Shown here: positions 63,637-64,000 of the stretch, in pieces
How positions within the stretch are numbered: position 1 is the stretch's first letter
Layout: the number at the start of each line of letters is the position of its first letter
DNA from: Hyunsoonleella jejuensis
Lineage (GTDB): Bacteria; Bacteroidota; Bacteroidia; Flavobacteriales; Flavobacteriaceae
Direction of reading: 5' to 3'
DNA: 64,000 nt
NCBI RefSeq assembly: GCF_900111025.1
Contig: NZ_FOFN01000003.1
Location: 124,001 to 188,000, forward strand
Program-made: the position numbers and the translations under genes
The notes under the pieces: model-generated
Told to the model about the DNA's origin: nothing
What the model saw: only the letters and a program-made list of their open reading frames with translations
The model's database searches: none

Positions 63637-64000
63637 ATGAAAATTAAATTAGTAATAATATTCGCTATAGCCTTCGGTTTAATGGCTTGCGAAAATCAAG
63701 AATTCGTAGCGGAAGATTTTGGCACAACCACAGTCTATTTCCCTTATCAGTCACCCGCTAGAACCTTAGTGTTAGGTGAGTACGATTTGGGTTTTAATGA
63801 TAACGACAATAATGGTAGATTTGAAATAGGTGTTGTGATGTCCGGAGTTGTTGAAAATACGATAGATCGCAGGGTGTTTTTTGAATTGGCTCCAGAATTA
63901 ATAGATGCCAATGCATTAGGGGTAGATTCTGTAAATGTCCAAATTTTACCATCCTCTTATTATACTATAGAACAGCAAAGCCCGGTTACAATTCCTGCGG
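63637..64000 (+). CDS. DUF1735-like surface glycan-binding lipoprotein (5' end, partial)
   Basis: An ATG at 63637 opens a frame that runs off the window (121 codons visible). It has a lipoprotein signal with Cys18 (GLMACENQEF), then a beta-rich domain with TTVYFPYQSPARTLVLGEYD, GVVMSGVVEN and PSSYYTIEQQSPVTIP. The YFPYQSPARTLVLGEYD pattern matches DUF1735 (BT_3987-type) domains. Its place directly after two SusC/SusD pairs corresponds to the fifth gene of xylan utilisation (xus) clusters, a surface glycan-binding protein. Confidence 0.8.
   Translation, partial: MKIKLVIIFAIAFGLMACENQEFVAEDFGTTTVYFPYQSPARTLVLGEYDLGFNDNDNNGRFEIGVVMSGVVENTIDRRVFFELAPELIDANALGVDSVNVQILPSSYYTIEQQSPVTIPA

Overview
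The window looks like chromosomal DNA of a polysaccharide-degrading member of the Flavobacteriaceae (Bacteroidota). The reasons are low GC content, Bacteroidota-type -7 boxes (TAnnTTTG), many short-signal lipoproteins, tandem SusC/SusD pairs, a 528-residue signal peptidase I, and the gene order parA-parB-DUF5683-dapB-lepB-wbqC that I recall as typical of this family. Family calls were made by eye from translations; no database search was run.

Region 1 (1-18.8 kb) is housekeeping. A rhomboid C-terminus and an endonuclease/exonuclease/phosphatase lie on +. The chromosome partition, lysine biosynthesis and signal peptidase genes lie on -. These are followed by an M16 peptidase, a methylmalonyl-CoA mutase operon that also carries udk and a DivIC-like gene, a cytochrome c/sugar dehydrogenase pair and a TonB receptor.

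Region 2 (18.9-23.4 kb) is a loose junction between two tRNA-Pro genes (anticodons TGG and GGG). It holds a hydroxyacid dehydrogenase, a small lipoprotein, two decayed genes (a DUF4130-like tail and an SRAP/YedK-like peptidase) and trxB.

Region 3 (23.4-47.3 kb, all +) is a carbohydrate locus in two modules, each opened by a paralogous GntR-type regulator. Module A (23.4-40.1 kb) handles uronates: uxuB, uxuA, kduI, kduD, a DUF4861 lipoprotein, uxaC, a DctPQM TRAP transporter, a GH2 lipoprotein, an alginate-lyase-fold lipoprotein, a kelch protein and a ThuA-DUF1080 protein. Saturated glucuronate would go through UxaC-UxuB-UxuA, and lyase-derived unsaturated uronate through KduI-KduD. Both routes end at 2-keto-3-deoxygluconate, whose kinase and aldolase are not in the window. 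Module B (40.2-47.3 kb) handles xylose: xylB, xylA, an MFS sugar porter, aldose 1-epimerase and a small transaldolase. A structured intergenic element lies between xylB and xylA.

Region 4 (47.3-53.4 kb, -) is a compact operon for an unidentified small sugar acid: GntR/FCD regulator, tartrate/malate-type dehydrogenase, cyclase-family hydrolase, DUF1537 four-carbon acid sugar kinase, ACS-type MFS transporter and a Gfo/Idh/MocA oxidoreductase. A perfect 16-bp palindrome upstream of the regulator is a strong operator candidate.

Region 5 (53.7-64 kb, +) is SusC-SusD-SusC-SusD followed by a truncated DUF1735-like lipoprotein, an order resembling the xylan utilisation (xus) systems of Bacteroidota. 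With the xylose and glucuronate genes, this suggests an acidic, xylose- and glucuronate-containing glycan such as glucuronoxylan; this substrate is an inference. A 10-bp motif (AGTACAGGAT) occurs in three intergenic regions of the carbohydrate part and may mark a shared regulon.
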